From Oceanobacter kriegii DSM 6294 (GTDB lineage Bacteria > Pseudomonadota > Gammaproteobacteria > Pseudomonadales > Oceanobacteraceae), in contig NZ_KE383933.1 of the NCBI RefSeq assembly GCF_000422845.1, positions 65,600-129,599 on the forward strand: a stretch of 64,000 nt of DNA, given 5' to 3'. The notes under the pieces were generated by a model. The model was not told the origin of the DNA, searched no databases, and saw only the letters and a list, made by a program, of their open reading frames with translations. Below are positions 27,644 to 36,507 of the stretch, piece by piece (the first letter of the stretch is position 1; every line of letters starts with the position of its first letter). Made by a program: the position numbers and the translations under genes.

Positions 27644-28765
27644 TTACTGGCCGGTATCACCGGGTTGAATACCGGACAGAGTCTGAAATTTCTGGCGCGC
27701 GCCATCGTCCGGAATCAGCTGGGCAATCAGCTCCGGCAACGACAGTTCGCTCCAGCGGATGATCTGTTCAATCGAATAGGAAATGGGCGAATGTGGCTCG
27801 GACTCACGGAAATAGTCCGCCACTCGCTGCAAGGTTTTAACGGCGTCCCGACGGTTGCCAATCACGCCTGGCAGTGCCGCAGGTTGTGCTGCAACCACCA
27901 CTTCTTCACCGGATTCAGCGTCCACAGTGACCACCTCTTCGACGGGTTCTTCTTCCTTCAGGCGATCACCAGCGACGTACAACAGCATTTGCTGACAGGC
28001 CTTGAGGGTGTCGGCAATTTGTACGGTTGGCTGCGGATCGTCGTTGGCGTATTCATCAACGATTTGCTGGAACAGCTCGTAGGCGTCGATGGCTTCCTGC
28101 AACTGGTTGCGGGTCATCTTCAGGAACGGCACCGAGGTGCCAGCAGAAATGGCCTCCAGTTCGGCTTTCGACAACACGCCTTCTTTCAGGCGGGCGTCTT
28201 TTTTCTTCTGGTCGACCATGCGGTCGGTTTCCAGCGCCTGTTCGTACTGCCACATGGCCACCGGGCCAGACATGTCGCTGTCGGCAATCGGGATCGACTT
28301 GATGGGTACAATCAAGGCGCCTTCGTTGCCATAGCCGTTCAGGCCAATCAGCGGGCCGAGCTGGGTCATCAGGCCGTCTTCGTCCGGCTTTGGATGCAGC
28401 TGTTCACCGAATTCCCGAATCAGTTTGGCGGCCAGCAAATAGCCACGCGCCAGCCCCTGAAATCCGTACTGACGAGTCAGCGCCTCGATGTACCAGGCAA
28501 CCATTTCGATGTCTTTGCTTTCGCCAGACAACACCCCGGGCACACGCTCCAGAATGACTTGCCAGTCGGAGGCATCAATAAAGTTCTGCTCGCCGCTCTG
28601 GGAAGCCGAACGTTCGCCATTGCGCGCCAGCGTCCGGGCGTCGCGCAACAGCTGGTAGCTGGAATCCGGCGCGATGTTTTCGCGCAGGTCTTCGCCGGTC
28701 ATGCCAAACGGCGACTCCAGCGGGTCCAGCAGGTCGTTAATCGCTTCAACTGAAATACAGCTCAT
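27644..28765 (-). CDS. tssA: TssA (ImpA-N domain) assembly/cap protein
   Basis: A 373-residue TssA with the N-terminal ImpA domain: [32 protein letters not shown], and then [20 protein letters not shown]. The C-terminal region ends in the short helical pattern [21 protein letters not shown]. TssA recruits and primes tube/sheath growth at the baseplate. It shares one base with the ppkA stop. Confidence 0.95.
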   Translation of the reverse strand: MSCISVEAINDLLDPLESPFGMTGEDLRENIAPDSSYQLLRDARTLARNGERSASQSGEQNFIDASDWQVILERVPGVLSGESKDIEMVAWYIEALTRQYGFQGLARGYLLAAKLIREFGEQLHPKPDEDGLMTQLGPLIGLNGYGNEGALIVPIKSIPIADSDMSGPVAMWQYEQALETDRMVDQKKKDARLKEGVLSKAELEAISAGTSVPFLKMTRNQLQEAIDAYELFQQIVDEYANDDPQPTVQIADTLKACQQMLLYVAGDRLKEEEPVEEVVTVDAESGEEVVVAAQPAALPGVIGNRRDAVKTLQRVADYFRESEPHSPISYSIEQIIRWSELSLPELIAQLIPDDGARQKFQTLSGIQPGDTGQ

Positions 28766-30762
28766 CAGGAAGCATCTCCTTCAACGATGGTGTTGGTTAC
28801 AGGGTTTTGCGCCGCCACAATCGACTGTTTGAGCTTGTTCATGGTGGCGTAGGAATCGCGGAAACCACGTTTCTTGTGGTACTCCAGCTTGCTGTCGAGC
28901 TTGCGGATGGCCGTCCCGGTCATGTCCTGAAACAGCTTCGACTGCGGTGGCATGTTGTACTGCTGAATGATCTTGTCGAGGCGCTGCCAGCCGGCGCTGA
29001 TTTCGCGGTCGAGCCAGGCATCCGACATGGCCTTCATGGCACCTGGCAGCTCGTTTCCAGCGAAGTAACGCACGGCGTCGTCCGGGTATTCCGCTACAGA
29101 CAGATCAGCTGCGGCACCGGTCAGATAACGGGAAATGGCCAAGCCAGCGTCAATCTCGTTCTGCGGGTATTCGCCCCACACTGCCTTCACCTGTGGGTAC
29201 TGCTGTTGCAGGGCTTCGGCAAAGTCGTACAGACCTGCCAGCGCATAAAAATCCTGCTGCTCGACGCTGCGGGATACATCCGCCAGATAGCCTTCCAGAT
29301 AGGCGTCATCCCACGGGAACGTCGCCTTCAGCTCATCCAGTCGAACCTGCGCCTGCAAGATGTTGTTGGCCGACTCGGCGCTGTAATCAATGCCCGACCA
29401 GGACTGCGCCATCTGGTAGCTGTAGAGGTCGACCAATTGCTCACGACGCTGGGTCACCTGACGGCGCAATTGATCCAGCTGCAAGGAATCCGGGAAGTAG
29501 GCCGCCACACGGTCGATCTCGTTGGTGAGCGCCTGAAAATCCGGGATTTCGTCGCCTTCCGAGAACGACAACGCGGTATCAATCGCGGTTGCCAGTGGTG
29601 CCACAAACAACGGCTTAACCTGTTGCAGCAAGCCAGCATCGACACCGTCCAGTTCAGACACATGCTGCAATCGCTGAGCCGCTGCCATGGCTTCAAAACG
29701 GGATACAAATTCGCCTGAGGCCAACTGCTGACTCCAGGCATTTTCCAGATGCGACTGATGAGTCAGGTGCTGATCCACATAGCCTTTCACCCACACACCG
29801 CCAGCACCCAGCAAGGCCACCACACAGATGCCCGCAGCCATGCCCGGCCAAACCCGACGCGAGGCATTCCACAAACGATGAAAACGAGCCACTGAGGCGA
29901 TGCGCTTGTCGCGATCGACCTGCAAGGCGTTGCGCAACACCATCCAGCTCCAGATATTCATTCCAGCGGGACGAGTTGGCTTGTCGGCATCGGTCAATTC
30001 GTTCGAGGCCTTGCGGCCAAACGGATGAGTGCCGGTGAGCATTTCGTAAAAGATACATGCCAGCGAGAACACATCATCCGCCGGAGCTGCTTCGAGCGAG
30101 CGGGCAATGTCCGGGCTGGCGTAAGACAGGGTGTAACCGTACAGCGACGATTCTTCGCCAACGTTGGATTTCCCCACCGCTGCCACCTGAATGAACGAAC
30201 GTGCGGTGGCAAAGTCGATCACCTTGACGCTGCCGTTTTCCAGAATCAGCACATTGCTGGGCTTGATGTCGGAATGGATCACGCCCTCACCATGGGCATA
30301 TTCCAGCGCCTGACACATCTCGGTAAAAATTCGGCAGGCTTTCTGGCGACCAATACCGCCATCTGGCGAACGCTTCAGCAGTTCCGATAGCGGCTCGCCT
30401 TCCAACAGCTCCATGGAGACATACGAAAGTTCATTTTCTTTATGAAAATCAAACACTCGCACGATATTAGGATGCGACAAATGACGCGTAGTCAGGGTTT
30501 CATAAAATGTTAAGTCTTCCGCATATCCAGCCATTTCAGGTTTAATAACCTTAATAGCAACATGACTTTGCTCGTCATTCGGACCGGTAATTGCAAGCAT
30601 ATCGCGGGCGCGATATATGAGACTGGTTCCACCTTCCGACAGGCGTTTCATCAACAGGTAGCGACGTCCCAGAACATCACCTTCCTTAGGCGCTTCACGA
30701 GCGTCGTCGGATTCAGGAGAAATCCCGAAAACCTTAGTATTTTCAATAGCTTCCGTACTCAT
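28765..30762 (-). CDS. ppkA: PpkA-like membrane Ser/Thr protein kinase of the T6SS
   Basis: A 665-residue protein counting from ATG at 30762; a longer frame to 30825 has no ribosome-site support. The kinase domain covers residues 35-290: glycine loop LSEGGTS (41-47), lysine in VAIKV (K71), catalytic loop HSDIKPSN (163-170, HSD instead of the usual HRD) and DFA (183-185) instead of DFG. The essential Lys, Asp, Asn and metal Asp are kept. A membrane helix near residue 320 (GMAAGICVVALLGAGGVWV) is followed by about 330 residues of helical, presumably periplasmic sequence. PpkA-type kinases phosphorylate T6SS substrates such as Fha or TssL and thereby start assembly. It heads the large minus-strand operon, divergent from fha/tagH. 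Confidence 0.92.
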   Translation of the reverse strand: MSTEAIENTKVFGISPESDDAREAPKEGDVLGRRYLLMKRLSEGGTSLIYRARDMLAITGPNDEQSHVAIKVIKPEMAGYAEDLTFYETLTTRHLSHPNIVRVFDFHKENELSYVSMELLEGEPLSELLKRSPDGGIGRQKACRIFTEMCQALEYAHGEGVIHSDIKPSNVLILENGSVKVIDFATARSFIQVAAVGKSNVGEESSLYGYTLSYASPDIARSLEAAPADDVFSLACIFYEMLTGTHPFGRKASNELTDADKPTRPAGMNIWSWMVLRNALQVDRDKRIASVARFHRLWNASRRVWPGMAAGICVVALLGAGGVWVKGYVDQHLTHQSHLENAWSQQLASGEFVSRFEAMAAAQRLQHVSELDGVDAGLLQQVKPLFVAPLATAIDTALSFSEGDEIPDFQALTNEIDRVAAYFPDSLQLDQLRRQVTQRREQLVDLYSYQMAQSWSGIDYSAESANNILQAQVRLDELKATFPWDDAYLEGYLADVSRSVEQQDFYALAGLYDFAEALQQQYPQVKAVWGEYPQNEIDAGLAISRYLTGAAADLSVAEYPDDAVRYFAGNELPGAMKAMSDAWLDREISAGWQRLDKIIQQYNMPPQSKLFQDMTGTAIRKLDSKLEYHKKRGFRDSYATMNKLKQSIVAAQNPVTNTIVEGDAS

Positions 30763-31154
30763 ATCAGTCTTCAGAAAGGTTTTTGAACATTGAAGAAACG
30801 TGCGTCCATCGCGCTGCGTCCGCACTGGGACGAGGCCGCATTATTAGTACTACGGCGAACAATTTCACGCCTTTAAATGTAAAAAGAATCGAATAATAGA
30901 CGCACTTCTCAAAACAAAGGTTCAATATAAAACCAGCTAACACTTTCAATAAAAACCACGTCACACCCTGCTTGCCAACTGGATTCGACTTGCATATCGT
31001 CAGCGCACAATTTGATATAAATATGGCTATCGAGTCACATATTCGATGTGATTCAGGTCACAACCAGAAACCGTCCGATCCGGGTAGCCGAAAACTACCC
31101 GGGACGATGCAGATGGATATTGTTCAAGAACTGTAAGGGTATAGTCGGAAGCAA
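30763..31154. other. Divergent regulatory region between ppkA and tagH
   Basis: No gene was found in 392 bp of AT-rich sequence. It must contain the promoters of both T6SS transcription units. TGGATTCGACTTGCA at 30979-30993 resembles a sigma-54 element but has one base too few between the GG and GC pairs, so it is not called. No other strong signal was identified by eye. Confidence 0.55.
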
Positions 31155-32513
31155 ATGGAATTAAAACTTGTCGCCCAACGTACGGATAACGGATTCAGAC
31201 AGGAAGTCCCACTGGGCACCAGCGACGTAAAAATCGGCCGCAACAGCGACTGTCAGCTGACCCTTCCTTGCGACCAGAAAATCGTTTCCCGGGTGCACGC
31301 CATTGTGCACTTCAACAACGGCCGTCATGAGCTGGCCGACGCCGGTTCCGCCAATGGCGTTACCCTGGTCAGCAAAGGCACGCAACTGGACCCACAACGA
31401 CCACACCCGCTGTCCGAAGGCGAGGAGTTTGCAATTGGTCAGTTCCGCATCCGGGTAGAGCGCGTACAAGCGGCGAATCCCGGCCCAACAGCTAACCCCG
31501 GTTCAACAGCCAGCGCCGGACAGGCCATTGCTGCTGCCAGCGAAGCGGTTGCCCGTCAGCAGCCACTGCCGCGTCCGGGCGGTGTATCCCGCACACTGGG
31601 TCGCCAACAGCCGGAGCCCAAGCCAGCAACACCAGCCGCTGACATACCGTCAGCCATTGCCGACACAGACACGCAGAGCATCTCCGAAGCCAAACCAGAG
31701 CCGATTGGCGACCCGTTTGCAGCACCCAAGGAAGAGCCTGCGGTATTCACCGCCAACAGCTCCGATCATTTTGCACCGCCGTCAATCACCATTCCGGATG
31801 ACTGGGATCTGGATGGCGTGGCTGAAACCGCCACTGCCAAACCCACCGAACAAACCTTGCAACTGCAACAGCAAGAGAAAAAACGCCAGGCAGACGTGCT
31901 GTCGTTCAATCAGCAACAGCATCGACTGGTGGCTTCGCTGCTGAAAGGTTTGCACGCCGGAGACCAGTTTCAGGCCGCCGACATCAGTGGCGAACAACTG
32001 GAAGTGGTTGGCCAGACCCTACGGGTACTGGCAGACACCGCGCTGAAAGCCCTGCACGGTCACCGCGAAATCAAGTCACGCCTGTGTCTGGATGCACCCG
32101 CGGTAGAACGGGAGCTCAGCAAGGACCCGATTTACGACATCAGCAACGGCGATGCCCTGCTGAACATCCTGCTGGATAACCGTCACCCGCGCCAGAAAGA
32201 CATTCCGGGCATGCTGCTGGAAAGCATGGAAGCGCTGATCGAAGACGAACAGGTACTGGAGCAAACCACCCTGCAAGCCTTTGATCAGGCCATTGATGAA
32301 CTGTCTCCGGTGCGTGTGCAGCAACTGATGGAAACCCAGTCTGAAGCCGACAGAACGTCCATCAGCTTCAAACACAAGTTGTCGCCGGGGGCTGCCAAAT
32401 GGTCGTTCTTTGAAGACCACTGGCCAAAAGCCGGTGATCGCATTCGCCAGGACATTCACAAGACGTTTGAAAAACGCATCTTGCAACTCACCGCTCGTCG
32501 AGCCAAACGATAG
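31155..32513 (+). CDS. tagH: FHA-domain T6SS regulator (Fha/TagH)
   Basis: A 452-residue protein. The N-terminal FHA domain (about 1-100) shows the phosphothreonine-binding residues GRNS (28-31), SRVH (45-48) and SANG (N67). A Pro/Ala-rich linker spans about 105-235. The C-terminal helical TagH domain (about 250-450) contains LLKGLHAGDQF and RTSISFKHKLSPGAAKWSFFEDHW. FHA proteins dock on PpkA-phosphorylated partners and promote T6SS assembly. It is the first gene of the rightward tagH-tssJ-tssK unit; the ATG is preceded by GGAAG. Confidence 0.95.
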   Translation: MELKLVAQRTDNGFRQEVPLGTSDVKIGRNSDCQLTLPCDQKIVSRVHAIVHFNNGRHELADAGSANGVTLVSKGTQLDPQRPHPLSEGEEFAIGQFRIRVERVQAANPGPTANPGSTASAGQAIAAASEAVARQQPLPRPGGVSRTLGRQQPEPKPATPAADIPSAIADTDTQSISEAKPEPIGDPFAAPKEEPAVFTANSSDHFAPPSITIPDDWDLDGVAETATAKPTEQTLQLQQQEKKRQADVLSFNQQQHRLVASLLKGLHAGDQFQAADISGEQLEVVGQTLRVLADTALKALHGHREIKSRLCLDAPAVERELSKDPIYDISNGDALLNILLDNRHPRQKDIPGMLLESMEALIEDEQVLEQTTLQAFDQAIDELSPVRVQQLMETQSEADRTSISFKHKLSPGAAKWSFFEDHWPKAGDRIRQDIHKTFEKRILQLTARRAKR

Positions 32514-32523
32514 TGCCGGAACT

Positions 32524-33045
32524 ATGAAAACACTGCCCCATTATCTGCTGTTAAAGGCCCTGATTCTGATTAGCCTCGTTATGTCGGGCTGCACCGTGGT
32601 GAAAACCGTGTGGAAGCCCTACGACGAAATCGAGCTGATTGCCACACAAGACGTCAACCCCGACGGCAATGATCGGGCATCCCCCATCCAGCTGCGCATT
32701 TACCAGCTGACGTCCCGCACCACCGTCGACAACCTTGAGTTCGACGAACTCTACTTCAACGGCGAAGCGCTATTGTCGGACGAATTGCTGAGCCTGGACG
32801 AAGTGATCCTGCAACCGGGCGAAAGCCTGTCACGCAAGATCGCCCTGCAAGACACCGCAGGTTTTATTGCCGTGGTCGCCGCCTTCCGCAACCTCGACAC
32901 CAGTAAATGGAAATTTGTGTACGACGTTCACGACTACGGTCACTACCGTCATCCGGTCACCATCGAAGCCAACAGCATCCGCGCTGGCCGTCCTCATGTT
33001 GACGAACCGGTTACCGAACAGGAATTGAGCAACGGCGCCAAATAA
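32524..33045 (+). CDS. tssJ: TssJ outer-membrane lipoprotein
   Basis: A 173-residue lipoprotein with signal peptide MKTLPHYLLLKALILISLV and lipobox M-S-G-C (Cys 23). The mature part is the transthyretin-like TssJ domain, including SPIQLRIYQLTSRTTVDN and the loop before LQPGESLSRKI. TssJ binds the periplasmic end of TssM and anchors the membrane complex in the outer membrane. ATG at 32524 is chosen because the signal peptide begins there; a longer frame runs through tagH. It follows tagH by 10 bp. Confidence 0.95.
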   Translation: MKTLPHYLLLKALILISLVMSGCTVVKTVWKPYDEIELIATQDVNPDGNDRASPIQLRIYQLTSRTTVDNLEFDELYFNGEALLSDELLSLDEVILQPGESLSRKIALQDTAGFIAVVAAFRNLDTSKWKFVYDVHDYGHYRHPVTIEANSIRAGRPHVDEPVTEQELSNGAK

Positions 33046-33108
33046 GCGCCGCTTGCAGATCTTCGCACTCCGCAAGGATTCACCCGCTACACCGAATGGA
33101 ATGAACCC

Positions 33109-34446
33109 ATGAGCAACGACAACAAGGTCGCCTGGCTGGAAAGCCTGTATCTGTTTCCGCACCACTTCCAACAGCAGGAACGCTATCTGGAAGCCCGCAT
33201 TGAACAACGCTCCCGCGCCATCGCCCCGTTTATGTGGGGTTATCTGGATCTGATTCTGGACCTCGGCCTGCTGAACAACGGCCAGGTTGGTCTTTCCCGG
33301 GCCCGAGGCATCATGCCGGATGGCTGCCCGTTCGAGCTGCCGAAAGACGCCTCGCTGCCACAACCACTGGAAATTGACCGCGACGTACGCAACCAGCTGG
33401 TGTACCTGACCCTGCCCATCTACCAGCCGGGCAACAAATACGTTGCCGGCCATGAAGAAAGCGACAGCATCACCCGCTACGGCATCCAGACCCGCGATGT
33501 GTACGACTACAGCAGCGACAATAACGACAGCGAACCGCTCGACCTCGCCAGCCTGCAATTCCGACTGGCCCTCGAGCGCGAAGAACTGGGCGGCTTTACC
33601 ACCCTGCCAGTGGCGCGCATTCAGGAAGTCACCGCCGAAGGCGCGGTGATCATCGACAAGCACTACATCCCGCCGGTACTGGCGGTACGCTGCAACGGCC
33701 AGCTGCAACACTTCCTCACCAACACCATTGGACTGGTAAAACAACGTGCCGACGTGTTGTCGCATCGATTCGCAGCCTCCAATCAGGAAGGTGGCTCATC
33801 GGCCATTGCCGACTTCATGCTGCTGCAAATGCTCAACCGCTACGAGCCACGCCTGCGCCACATGAGCCAGGTGCCGCAATTCCACCCGGAAGCCATGTAC
33901 CGCGAACTGCTGGGGCTGGCCGGCGAACTGTCGACCTTCACCACCCTCGAGCGACGCCCCAAACTGGAACCGGATTACCAGCACGACAACCTGCAGGAAT
34001 GTTTCCGACTGGTGATCGACCACCTCGGCAAGTACCTCAGCACGGTGCTGGAACAAACCGCCATTCCGCAGAAGATCGAAAAGCACAAGTACGGCATCTA
34101 CGTATCACGCATTGCCGACCACAGCCTGATCAATCAGGCGCGCTTTATCCTGGCCATCAAGGCCGATATGCCGACCGACAAACTGCGTGAATACATGCCG
34201 AAGCATGTGAAAGTGGGCTCGGTAGAAACCATCCGCAACCTCGTCAACAACCAGCTCAGCGGCATTGGCTTGTCGGTGATTCCGGTCGCACCACGGGAAA
34301 TCCCATACCACACCGGCTTTGTTTACTTCGAACTGGATAGCCAGGGCGAACAGTGGCAGTCCCTCAAAACGGCCGGCGGCTTCGCCTTCCATATCGCCGC
34401 CGAACAGGAAGGTCTGGAAGTGGAGTTCTGGGCGATCCGGCAGTAA
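33109..34446 (+). CDS. tssK: TssK baseplate protein
   Basis: A 445-residue TssK that opens with the conserved VAWLESLYLFPHHFQQQERYLE and contains GIMPDGCPFELP and YDYSSDNNDSEP regions, ending PYHTGFVYFELD...GFAFHIA. TssK trimers connect the baseplate to the TssL-TssM complex. It is the last gene of the tagH-tssJ-tssK unit and is followed by a strong stem-loop. Confidence 0.96.
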   Translation: MSNDNKVAWLESLYLFPHHFQQQERYLEARIEQRSRAIAPFMWGYLDLILDLGLLNNGQVGLSRARGIMPDGCPFELPKDASLPQPLEIDRDVRNQLVYLTLPIYQPGNKYVAGHEESDSITRYGIQTRDVYDYSSDNNDSEPLDLASLQFRLALEREELGGFTTLPVARIQEVTAEGAVIIDKHYIPPVLAVRCNGQLQHFLTNTIGLVKQRADVLSHRFAASNQEGGSSAIADFMLLQMLNRYEPRLRHMSQVPQFHPEAMYRELLGLAGELSTFTTLERRPKLEPDYQHDNLQECFRLVIDHLGKYLSTVLEQTAIPQKIEKHKYGIYVSRIADHSLINQARFILAIKADMPTDKLREYMPKHVKVGSVETIRNLVNNQLSGIGLSVIPVAPREIPYHTGFVYFELDSQGEQWQSLKTAGGFAFHIAAEQEGLEVEFWAIRQ

Positions 34447-34470
34447 GCCACGCGCACTAATTGCTCCATG

Positions 34471-34512
34471 GACTCTGCCCCAGACCTTTCACACAAGCTC
34501 TGGGGCAGAGTC
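34471..34512 (+). terminator. Long perfect stem-loop after tssK
   Basis: GACTCTGCCCCAGA and TCTGGGGCAGAGTC form a perfect 14-bp stem with a 14-nt loop, 25 bp after tssK. There is no T-run, so it may stabilise the 3' end or act as a rho-dependent/bidirectional stop rather than a classical terminator. Confidence 0.5.
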
Positions 34513-34618
34513 AAAGCAATCACTCCAGCTCAGCCTCTAGTCTCGCTTTGGTTCTCTCAAGACGTTCAGTTACGACAGGCACGATATCTTCCTCAATCTA
34601 GCAACCCAAAACCAACCC

Positions 34619-34649
34619 TTGACCTCAAGTTAACTTGAACTCATAGAAT
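34619..34649 (+). promoter_or_regulatory. MerR-type promoter/operator with 19-bp spacer
   Basis: TTGACC (34619-34624) and TAGAAT (34644-34649) are separated by exactly 19 bp, the long spacer typical of MerR-activated promoters. The spacer contains the perfect palindrome TCAAGTTAACTTGA (34625-34638), which resembles operators of the SoxR/MerR group. It points toward the small ORF and DUF2798 gene; a MerR gene lies convergently 430 bp away. Confidence 0.8.
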
Positions 34650-34679
34650 CGTTTTCCTGTTCTTTCAGGAGAAAACACC

Positions 34680-34814
34680 ATGAAATTTTTCGAGCTCTGC
34701 CTTTCGCCCCTCCATTCAACGGGCGCGTTCCTCTGTGCATCAAAGCCGCAACGACCTCAACCACAGTGTAATCCAATGCCACTGAGCACTATTAGAAAAG
34801 GAGTCGTACGATGA
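34680..34814 (+). CDS. Small ORF (44 aa) under the MerR-type promoter
   Basis: ATG at 34680 follows AGGAGAAAACACC and reads 44 codons to a TGA that overlaps the ATG of the next gene (ATGA). The product begins MKFFELCLSPLHSTG and contains three cysteines, with no recognised family. It is short, but a good ribosome site, position just behind a MerR promoter and stop/start overlap support translation. It may be a leader peptide that couples translation of the DUF2798 gene. Confidence 0.45.
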   Translation: MKFFELCLSPLHSTGAFLCASKPQRPQPQCNPMPLSTIRKGVVR

Positions 34815-35038
34815 TTCCCAAACGCTATGAGCAGGTTTTGTTTGTGCTGATTCTGTCTTGTTTGATGTCGTCGATTGTATCGGCGGTGAGTACAGTTCGG
34901 GCTGCGGGTATGACGGATCAGTTTCTGTGGTTATGGAGCAGCGCCTGGGGTGCGTCCTGGCTGGTGGCGTTTCCGATTGCCTTACTGGTTGTGCCGGTCG
35001 CCAGGCGTCTGGTACAGCGTTTGGTCGCCAGTCACTGA
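34811..35038 (+). CDS. DUF2798-type two-helix membrane protein
   Basis: A 75-residue inner-membrane protein with two hydrophobic helices (about 8-30 and 43-65), and the DUF2798-like features RYEQVLFVLILSCLMSSIVS, WSSAWGASWLVAFPIALLVVP and RRLVQRLV. Molecular function is unknown. It has its own AAAGGAG site and overlaps the small ORF. The pair lies behind the MerR-type promoter, so it is likely induced by the neighbouring MerR regulator. Confidence 0.75.
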   Translation: MIPKRYEQVLFVLILSCLMSSIVSAVSTVRAAGMTDQFLWLWSSAWGASWLVAFPIALLVVPVARRLVQRLVASH

Positions 35039-35081
35039 CCAGCGATTAGCTTGCCGCGAGCATGGTGGTACAGCCCGGGGT

Positions 35082-35498
35082 TCAGGCCCCGGACTTGCGA
35101 CTGCGGTTACGGCGAAACACCAGTTTCATCAAACGTTGGAAAACCGGACATTCGAAGTGATTCGGAGCCGGACAAGCGGCCGCGTGCAACAGGCCGTCGC
35201 GCACTTCCGTCAGCTGTTGTATTTGCTCGTCCAGCTCTGCTGCACGGCGAATAAGGGTTTGCCGGTTGATATCAGGAAACCGTTGGTCGGCAAGCATGGC
35301 AGCGCTTTCGTCGAGGCTAAATCCGGCGGTGCTGCCCATGGAGATCAGCGCCAAACGTTGCATCACGTCGGGGTCGTACAGGCGTTTGATGCCTTTGCGG
35401 CCCACCGATTGAATCAACCCTTTTTCTTCGTAGTAGCGCAGTGTTGAGGCGGGCAGCCCGGATTGACGCGCTACTTCCCCGATTTCCATGCTGATCAT
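35082..35498 (-). CDS. MerR-family transcriptional regulator
   Basis: A 138-residue MerR protein: winged helix-turn-helix MEIGEVARQSGLPASTLRYYEEKGLI, then a dimerisation coiled coil (about 70-110) and a C-terminal Cys pair in AAACPAPNHFECPVF, which could sense metal or redox state. ATG at 35498 is chosen; AAGGAG lies upstream and overlaps the end of the preceding gene, whose TAA is one base before this ATG. It is therefore the third gene of the ChaN-like operon and probably activates the MerR-type promoter at 34619-34649. The effector signal is unknown. Confidence 0.88.
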   Translation of the reverse strand: MISMEIGEVARQSGLPASTLRYYEEKGLIQSVGRKGIKRLYDPDVMQRLALISMGSTAGFSLDESAAMLADQRFPDINRQTLIRRAAELDEQIQQLTEVRDGLLHAAACPAPNHFECPVFQRLMKLVFRRNRSRKSGA

Positions 35499-35499
35499 G

Positions 35500-36507
35500 T
35501 TATTGCTCCTTTGCATAATCGCTTTTGCAGGGCTGCACATAGCGCTCCAGCCAGCCATCGACCTGCTGCTGTACACGACCACCAGTCAGCGCTGCCCTGC
35601 GGCGCATTTCCTGATGCCAGCGACGATCCTTGATATTGCGTTCATCCGGTTGCGCTGTGCGAAAGTCGGCCCCTTGGTACAAGTAGTAATCCGCGATGGC
35701 TGACAGAGGCTTGTCCGATTGAAAACGCCCACTGAAATCTGACAAACGCTGTTGCCCGTAGGGGTCGGTTTGTAAATCAATCAGAGTGGGAACCTGATAC
35801 TCCCCACCTGTCGGCGATGACGATTCAAGCGCAGGGCCGGTGTGTGGCCAGAGGGTAATCACCTCTTCGCCCTGATTCCTCAACCCTGCCACCAGCGAGG
35901 TAAACACGCCCTCTTTACCGGCTACCGCAAGAGGAATTTTCATCTGGTGAAATGAGCCAAACAGCAGCACCGCGGTTTGTTTACGATTCAGAACTTCTTG
36001 CTGGACGGTACGCTGGTAGCTGACTTCCCGACTGACCGTCAGTGCTTGCCATTGCTCTCGGGTGATGCTGCTCCAGTCGAATTCGGGCTCAGTCAGCACC
36101 AATCGAATGGCATGCTCTGAAGTGGCATTGTGTTGCCTCAGAAACGACATCAAATGCAGATACTGTGGCGTTTGCCAAGCCATAAAGTAGAGGGTGTCAC
36201 GCCATATCGGCTGAAGTGACTCTACTGTCAGGTCAGCACCAGACAGCACATATTCATCCGCCAGCGCCTGATGACGAGCATTGCCAAATTCCACCACGAT
36301 GTTATCTACCCGGGCTGCGGTGGCAGGTTGCTGTAGCTGGCCAATCAAATAGTCTACCGGCCGTTCGGAGCCATGCACGTCCCCCAGAGCAACAAGGTCG
36401 GTGTGGTCAAACAGCGGCCCAAGGCGATTCTCTGCTGCCACAACTGGTGACAACATCAAAATCAACATCAGGGCCAGAGCCACCCCGCGTTTATTGCACG
36501 GTTTCAT
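35500..36507 (-). CDS. ChaN-like periplasmic protein (second of two paralogs)
   Basis: A 335-residue protein with a signal peptide (MKPCNKRGVALALMLILML, probable cleavage after VVAA) and no lipobox, thus likely periplasmic. It shares with its upstream neighbour the blocks LVALGDVHGS, VEFGNARHQALAD, PIWRDTLYFMAWQ, IRLVLTEPEFDW and LLFGSFHQMKIPL. The fold pattern (H-x-x-E-type motifs in a Tiki/ChaN-like core) suggests the ChaN haem-binding superfamily or a related hydrolase; this is tentative. ATG at 36507 fits the signal peptide; the frame extends to 36531. It overlaps the upstream paralog by 17 bp and is coupled to merR. Confidence 0.6.
   Translation of the reverse strand: MKPCNKRGVALALMLILMLSPVVAAENRLGPLFDHTDLVALGDVHGSERPVDYLIGQLQQPATAARVDNIVVEFGNARHQALADEYVLSGADLTVESLQPIWRDTLYFMAWQTPQYLHLMSFLRQHNATSEHAIRLVLTEPEFDWSSITREQWQALTVSREVSYQRTVQQEVLNRKQTAVLLFGSFHQMKIPLAVAGKEGVFTSLVAGLRNQGEEVITLWPHTGPALESSSPTGGEYQVPTLIDLQTDPYGQQRLSDFSGRFQSDKPLSAIADYYLYQGADFRTAQPDERNIKDRRWHQEMRRRAALTGGRVQQQVDGWLERYVQPCKSDYAKEQ

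Noticed and set aside
30979-30993. Sigma-54-like sequence TGGATTCGACTTGCA upstream of tagH
   Set aside because: Nine instead of ten bases separate the GG and GC pairs, a spacing that normally abolishes sigma-54 recognition.
34950-35447. 165-codon plus-strand frame over the DUF2798 end and merR
   Set aside because: Antisense to merR and out of frame with DUF2798; composition is that of a shadow frame.
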